A stretch of 64,000 nucleotides of DNA, taken from Eutypa lata. Lineage: Eukaryota; Ascomycota; Sordariomycetes; Xylariales; Diatrypaceae. The DNA lies in assembly GCA_022661535.1 (NCBI GenBank), contig JAKULF010000014.1:496001-560000 (forward strand). The letters are read 5' to 3'. How positions within the stretch are numbered: the first letter of the stretch is position 1; every line of letters starts with the position of its first letter. Positions 58,501-64,000 of this stretch are shown here, one piece after another. The position numbers and the translations under genes are program-made. The notes under the pieces are model-generated. The model worked only from the letters and a program-made list of their open reading frames with translations. It had not been told where the DNA came from and searched no databases.

Positions 58501-61500
58501 GGTCCAGCCCCTGAATAGAATGACGTGACCACAACATACTGTAATATGCGGAGTTAGCCCTTTCTCTCTGGAATAACATAGCGACCACTTTGGGCTTTAA
58601 CTTGTGCTTCTGCAACGAGGACATTATTGACATAGATATATACTTCTAAAACTTTCTAGATAGGGGTAAAAATACTTCCGGAAGTCGCTTACATCATAAG
58701 GAGATTCAATGAGTACTGTTGCGGTTTCTCCGGTACTTGGATACTGAGTCAACGTTGCCACAGTCGATCCCGTATACTGCAATGTCTAAAGTTAGCCATT
58801 TCTTTTTTTCTAGATAATCTAGTGAACTTCGACTTATGTTCTAGAAGCAAAAACTCCCAGTAATAAAGAAAGATGCCCCAGAAAGAAGCTAGATGGAGTA
58901 AAAACAACTCCAAGGAGTGACTTAACTCGTGTTGTAGCAGTGGTAAAAGAATATGGCTCATTAATGATTACAGTCGCATATGCGTCAGACCCGGACGGGT
59001 ATTGCGTTATGGTCACTGGCGCGGTCCCTGTGTATTGGGATCTAATTGTGGTGTACAAGTATGGAGATTCAATTAATACAGTGCCGACAGTATCCGATCC
59101 AGAAGGATATTGTGTAACGGTCGTCAAGACCGTACCTGTATACTGTAAGGCCTGAAGTTAGTTGTCTTCCTTTTCTAGATAGCCTAGTGATTACTTGGGA
59201 GCTCCAAAAAAAAATCGTTCAGAGCAAGAACTTCCGTCAACGGATAAATGTGCTCCTAAAGAAAGCCAGATATATAGAGCTAATTCTGGAAGTGACTTAC
59301 TAGCGTCTCGATAGTTATATACAAATAGGGTGTGCGAACGATGACAGTCGCCGTTTCATCTTCGCCACTAGGGAGTATAGTTGTTGTGGTCGGTTCCGCT
59401 CCTGTGAACTGCGAAATGAGCGTCGTATAAGAGTATGGTAACTGGATGATGACAGTTCCAGTTACGTCGCTACTTGGATTTGGATATTGGGTTTCTGTAG
59501 TAGCCGATACACCGGTATACTGCAATGTCTAGAATTAGTAATTACTTCTCTAGGAGTGTTTCAGCGAAGCATATGAACTATCCGGATATCCTCTACTTCT
59601 GAAGATGTCCCTGAAGTAATTTCAAATATTGAAGGTAGCAGGATAAGGAAGGAGAAAAATAAGGCTAGAATTTACCCGTGTTGTCTGTGTCGTGTAATCG
59701 TAAGGAGTTTGAATTATAATAGTTCCTCCATCAGTGGTAGTAGCGACGGTGGTACCGGAGTATCTCTGGGTTATTGTGACATAGGTCGACGTCGACGTCG
59801 ATGTTGATATCGGTGTCAGTGTCGTCGTTGCTTCTGATGTTGATGTTGACGTCGATATCGTTGACGTTACTGCTGAAGTTGATGTTGATGACGATGATTC
59901 CGTATCAGAGCTAGAAGTTGGCGATTCTGTTTGGGAGGTAACACTAGTCGAAGTGGATGTCGTTTCAGTCGACGTGGATTCAGTTGTGCTACTGCTATAT
60001 GAGCCCGTCGTGTCCTCAGTCACTGTAGATTGCAGAGTAGAACTGGTACTAGTCGACGTCTCCTGGACCGTACTTGACTCGCTCGTAGAAGTATCCTCAG
60101 ATGCGGTTGATGTGCTTGTCTCCAGAACAGTAGACTGAGCAGTAGAACTGCTTGATTCGCTTTCCGATGTAGGCTCTGCTAGGCTAGATGTGGTTGTCTC
60201 AATACTGCTGGATTCCACTGTAGGGTCTGAGCTAGTAGATCCTTCTAGGCTTGTACTTGGCTCACTTGTAGAAGTAGTTTCAGCCGACGTAGATGTACTT
60301 GTCTCTGTCACAGTAGACTCCGTAGAACTACTTGGTTCAATCTCAGAAGAGGTTTCAGTAGAAGTGCTTGTCTCGGCACTGCTGGATTGTACCGTGATAT
60401 CCGAGCTAGTGGATATTTCCGAGTCTGTACTTGACTCGCTTGAGGTAGATATAGCTAGGCTAGATGTGCTTTCATCGCCAACGTCAGATTCAATAGTAGA
60501 ACTAGTACTAGATATCGTGCTTTCGGATATAGTTGATTCGCTAGCGGTGGTCGTTTCAGTTGAACTAGAGAGCGTTGTATCGCTAATACTAACAGTAGAG
60601 CTACCGCTCGTTGTTGTCTCCCTTATATCAGATTCACTTATCGTGGTAGATGTGCTTGTCTCAACAATACTAGATGAGCTGATGGTACTTTCTGCTTCTT
60701 GACTTGTGTTGAGATCGCTCGTAGATGTGCTTGTTTCGCTCATACTACTAATAGAACTACTGCTGGTCGTTGTCACTTCTGTTTTTGACTCGCTGGTGAA
60801 GGTAGGTGTGGCCAAGGTAGACGTTCCAGTTTCGAAACTTGATGTACTTGATTCAACATCGGAAGAGCTTTTACTAGTAGCTATCTCTTGGGTTGTACTA
60901 AGCTCGCTTGTAGATGTAGCCTCAAATGAAGTAGATACGGTTGTTTCAGACATACTATCCGTTGAACTGCTACTGAATATTGCCTCTTCGGTTGAGCTCG
61001 ACTCGCTTGTTGAGGTGGTTATAGTTGAAACGGATATACTCGAGTCCATAATATTAGCAGTGGAACTAGTACTAGTTATTGTATCTTGCACTGTACTCGA
61101 GTCGCTTGTGGAGGCCGCATTTGAAGTAGACGCGCTGGTGTTTGTCTCTCCTGTATCTGCTTCACTTGTGGAAGTAGATCCAGCCGATGTAGATGTACTC
61201 GTCTCGACACTAGGTTGAGCACTGACACTGGTCGTTGTCTCCTGAACTGTATTCGAATCACTTGAGATAGTAGTTACTAAAGAAGAAGTGGTATCTGTCT
61301 CAATGACACTGGATTGGAGAGTCGACGTCGTGCTGATTGTGCTCGGTATGCTCGCAGAGCTGGTCTCCTGGGAAGAAGTCAACTCTTGACTAGTACTAGG
61401 CTCTGTGTTTGTTGCAGATTCTGAACTAAGTGAGGCTCCCTGGGAAAGACTCGATGCTTGGCCTTGACTAGAACTCGACTCGACAAGTGTGTTGGATTCT

Positions 61501-64000
61501 GAACGAGAAGATGTCTCTTGCGGAGCACCTGAGTTGCTACTAGATTCAACGCTTGTAGTAGTCGTTGAACCAAAGGAACTTGCCTGGGAAAGACTTAATA
61601 TTTGACTGGACCCAGGTTCAACAATCGTGGTAGATTCTGAACTAATAGACGTCTCTTGGGATGTACTTGATGTTTGGCTCTGGCTGTTGCTGGGATCGAT
61701 ACTGGTGGTAGTTCCTGAGCCAGTGAAAGAATTCCGAGAGCTCAATTCCGGACTTGAACTTATACTAGACTCAAAACTTCTAGTGGGAATGGAACTAAAA
61801 GAGCTTTGTGCTGTGGAAGCATTAGATTCTGAAAGTGCACCGGACTCCGAGCTAGAATCCTCTTGAGAACTTGAAGGACTTCCCGCTGTTGAGCTTGAAA
61901 AGCTCGCGCTACTTTGGATCTCCGAATTAATGGTATTGCTGGCGGGTGATGTTGGCTGAGTACTCTCCAGAGTGCTACCCTCAGTACTAGGATTATTATT
62001 TGAAGGTCTGTTTGAGCTTGGATTCGTGGTTGCTCCTGGGGAATTGCCCATGGTAGAACTCGGAGTGATACTAAGAATACTAGTTGCACTCAGAGGGCTA
62101 GTATTGATTGAGAGGTTGCTTGTGTTTGGAAGAACACTTGTGGCTGGAAGACTACTTGTATTAGGAAGTGGACTAGGTCTCTCTATAGTAGATGTTAGCC
62201 TCTAGTGACGAGATACCTGGGGACTTATAGTCATCCCAAAATGAGGTAAAAAGGTTGTATAGGGACAATATTACATACCAGACTGGCCATCTGTGGAAGG
62301 ACTCTCTGTCAAACTACTGCCTATCGAAATGCTGCTTGAAACTACGCCTGTTTGGATACTGCTTGTGGGAGAGCTGCTCGTAATAGTAATTGAGATACCA
62401 CTTGCGGAATTGCTTGCTGTGAAAGTGCTGCTTCCCAAGATATTGCTTGATAATGTGTCGCTGGTGTAAGTACCGTCTGTATCTTTGCTACTTGAAATAC
62501 TACTAATAATAATGTTGGAGGAGCTGGCCATAGAGTCACTGCTCATGTAGCTACTGCCAACAACTGTCATGCCTGTAGAAGTGCTACTCTCAGCGCTCTC
62601 ATCGGGCATTATGACACCATTCTGGCACCTATTCACTGGAGCCTGATATTAGCCACGTAACATAAGAATTATACTATCTAGCTTTAACTCACCTGTGTAA
62701 ACAACCAGATCCACTAGGGTGCAATCAAAAGGAGTGCTCTCCTGAGTAAATAAGGCGAATACCGTGCCATTGCCGGCCTGACAGAATCTCGCGGTTCCGT
62801 TAACAAATGCCGCGTTATCCCATACCAAAGTCCCATCGATTACGGTGAATAGGGTCATGATCGAACCCCCCACGAAGTCGACGATATTGATATAATCCAC
62901 GCCGAGGTTAACTGAGAGTGGCTTCCCAGAGGTCCGCAGCTGACCCCCGCTCTGAACATACAAGTTCGCATTTGTGCAGTTGTCGGGGTTCTGAACGGTT
63001 GTATTACCTACAAACCCCGAACTGGAAACAGGATCCGGCATGCCTGGCGAATCTTCTTGCCGTCCCTCGAGTTGGGGCCACTGATATCCGGGGTCGGCTA
63101 GGCCACGTCGAGTTCTGTTTTCCACATCTAAAGCCTGAATCTCGACGCTGAGAATAACTAGTGAACTGATAGGCGCCGTCGAAGTCGTTCTCGTGGACGA
63201 TGTGGAAGAACTGGAAGGTGATATCACGGGGCTCGAAATAGGACCAAGACCTGAGCTATAACTAACACTCGAAGTAGAAGCACTACTAGAGATGGGTCTA
63301 GTACTCGAGGCAGAACCGGGACTCGAATTAGGGCCAGTATTGGACATCGGAGGTACATTCGAAATGGAATTAATAGACGAGATAGACACACTGCCCGAAG
63401 CAGATCCGGCGTTCGGGGCAGACATAGCGCTTGAGAAAGATCCAATTCTCGAAATGGAATTAGTACTCGATGATAAGCCAGGACTAGCGGTAGGGCTGCC
63501 ATTCGAACTCGAGCTGGCACCCGGAATGGAACCAACGCTCGAAATAGATCTACTATTCAAAAGTGAACTCGTAGTCGAAATCGGCCCAACATTCGGGAGA
63601 GAATTAGCACTTGATCCAAGTTCCGTGCTTAAAAGAGTACCAAGGTTCGAATCAAAACTAGTAGTTGACACGGAACTGGCGATCGGAATGGAAGCACCGC
63701 CGGAAAAAGGTGTATTTCTCGAAGCTGAACTCGTTGTCGAAACAGGACCAGTTAAAGCGTCGCTCACAGAGAAACCAAGACTTGGGCTATAACCGGTGAT
63801 ACGGCGTGATGTAGTACTCGATGTATATGGATTGCCGCCGGGTTGTTCAGGGGTAGCTGGAGAGGGGCTTGGTGCATTTCCAGCTACCCCTGAAGTTCTT
63901 GGTATCGTTGAAATCGAAGGATTAGGCTGCGTAGCATCCGATATAGAAGCTATAAGTGAGGTATGTGAGGACTGCCCCGGCTGGCCTATGGGTGGTAATG
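55561..64000 (-). CDS. Giant modular Ser/Thr-rich surface protein with DUF6923 C-terminus (5' partial)
   Basis: Fourteen exons are visible on the minus strand: 64000-62693, 62635-62279, 62182-59676, 59519-59301, 59142-58927, 58776-58693, 58538-57708, 57548-57442, 57314-57260, 57103-57046, 56971-56943, 56805-56731, 56584-56534 and 56382-55561. All phases agree, giving 2238 residues; the frame is still open at 64000, so the start and any signal peptide lie outside. Order: Ser-rich repeats; a folded domain with two or more Cys (NPDNCTNANLYVQSGGQL; TLVWDNAAFVNGTARFCQ), similar to DUF7908; an 800-residue Ser/Thr stalk; 36-residue modules of the type GTVVVYNPYSYTTTT; then a DUF6923-type domain (LNCDPSGYLIQGSTL; DWVYVPGGGDYLYALAQ; SSQNDGARC). 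The composition fits a heavily O-glycosylated wall adhesin. No GPI signal is seen at the C-terminus. Binding partner unknown. Confidence 0.85.
56383..59675 (-). repeat. Family of homologous introns separating module exons
   Basis: Eleven introns lie at 59675-59520, 59300-59143, 58926-58777, 58692-58539, 57707-57549, 57441-57315, 57259-57104, 57045-56972, 56942-56806, 56730-56585 and 56533-56383. Most are 127-159 nt. On the plus strand most share a CTGYAA start, AGTTAGC about 10-15 nt in (the branch site on the coding strand), a CTAGCGA-like middle and AACTTCAAGCA about 100 nt in. The shortest (74 nt) has lost the far part. The shared text indicates a common origin by duplication of exon-plus-intron units. 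Confidence 0.8.
57708..58463 (-). repeat. Intronless array of seven 108-bp modules
   Basis: Exactly 7 x 108 bp (36 codons each) end at the exon boundary. Each starts TGTV(V/I)(V/I)YNPYSYTTTT and continues with a FSGSTTSTTTQTPAAGGA-like half. The units at about 57924-58139 (fourth and fifth) are nearly identical at the protein level, which points to recent duplication or homogenisation. Confidence 0.92.

Noticed and set aside
60190..61218. Two 170-codon plus-strand frames rich in Val, Leu, Asp and Ser
   Set aside because: They mirror the Ser/Thr-codon repeats of the surface-protein stalk on the other strand; the pattern is a by-product of that composition.
1..64000. tRNA, rRNA and CRISPR search by eye
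   Set aside because: I looked for B-box-like GGTTCGAATC motifs, 5S-like blocks and evenly spaced direct repeats; none was convincing. A covariance-model search would be needed to exclude RNA genes.

Overview
The window reads as nuclear DNA of a filamentous ascomycete (Pezizomycotina, most likely a Sordariomycete; order not determinable here). The support is intron style and gene content. Introns are mostly 50-160 nt, with GTAAGT-like donors, CTAAC/CTGAT-like branch sites and AG acceptors. The gene content is typical of that group: a Cdc12/AspC-type septin, AzgA-type purine permease, BCS1-like AAA protein, a NACHT-type STAND protein, a DUF3455 secreted protein and a DUF6923 cell-wall-type protein. 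I reconstructed 17 protein-coding genes by splicing frames by hand; every exon chain was checked for phase. I saw no tRNA, rRNA, CRISPR array or intact transposon.

Layout. 1-405 (-): 5' end of a septin gene. 1418-4203 (+): PWP2/UTP1, small-subunit processome. 5589-7626 (+): BCS1-like AAA ATPase with a polyQ insert. 8835-13307 (-): seven-exon DUF7708-NACHT (NLR-like) protein. 14491-16352 (-): HMG-box transcription factor with an 18-bp minisatellite in its tail. 17748-19493 (+) and 19844-22437 (-): a convergent MFS exporter and six-exon cytochrome P450. 23216-26934 (-) and 27601-30070 (+): divergent membrane-traffic genes, VPS3 (CORVET) and COY1/CASP (Golgi). 30071-33821: gene-poor spacer. 33822-34806 (+): secreted DUF3455 protein. 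36488-37662 (-): UCH37-type deubiquitinase with a 14-nt exon. 38524-40909 (-): nine-exon purine permease. 40910-46321: second gene-poor spacer. 46322-48362 (+): methyltransferase-like protein. 49093-50688 (-): acid ceramidase/NAAA-like hydrolase. 51913-53085 (+) and 53398-55035 (+): tandem mitochondrial redox genes AIM32 and CYC2. 55561-64000 (-): 3' part of a giant Ser/Thr-rich surface protein, open at the window edge.

Most genes are housekeeping and unrelated to each other. Possible functional neighbourhoods are the MFS/P450 pair, the VPS3/COY1 pair (both vesicle traffic) and the AIM32/CYC2 pair (both mitochondrial redox). The most unusual locus is the last one. Its repeat region is built from a 36-residue module. 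Some modules sit in phase-compatible exons separated by eleven introns that look like copies of one another; a neighbouring block of exactly seven modules (7 x 108 bp) has no introns. The protein ends in a DUF6923-type domain. This looks like a surface-protein gene growing by duplication of whole exon-intron units as well as by ordinary tandem repeat expansion.
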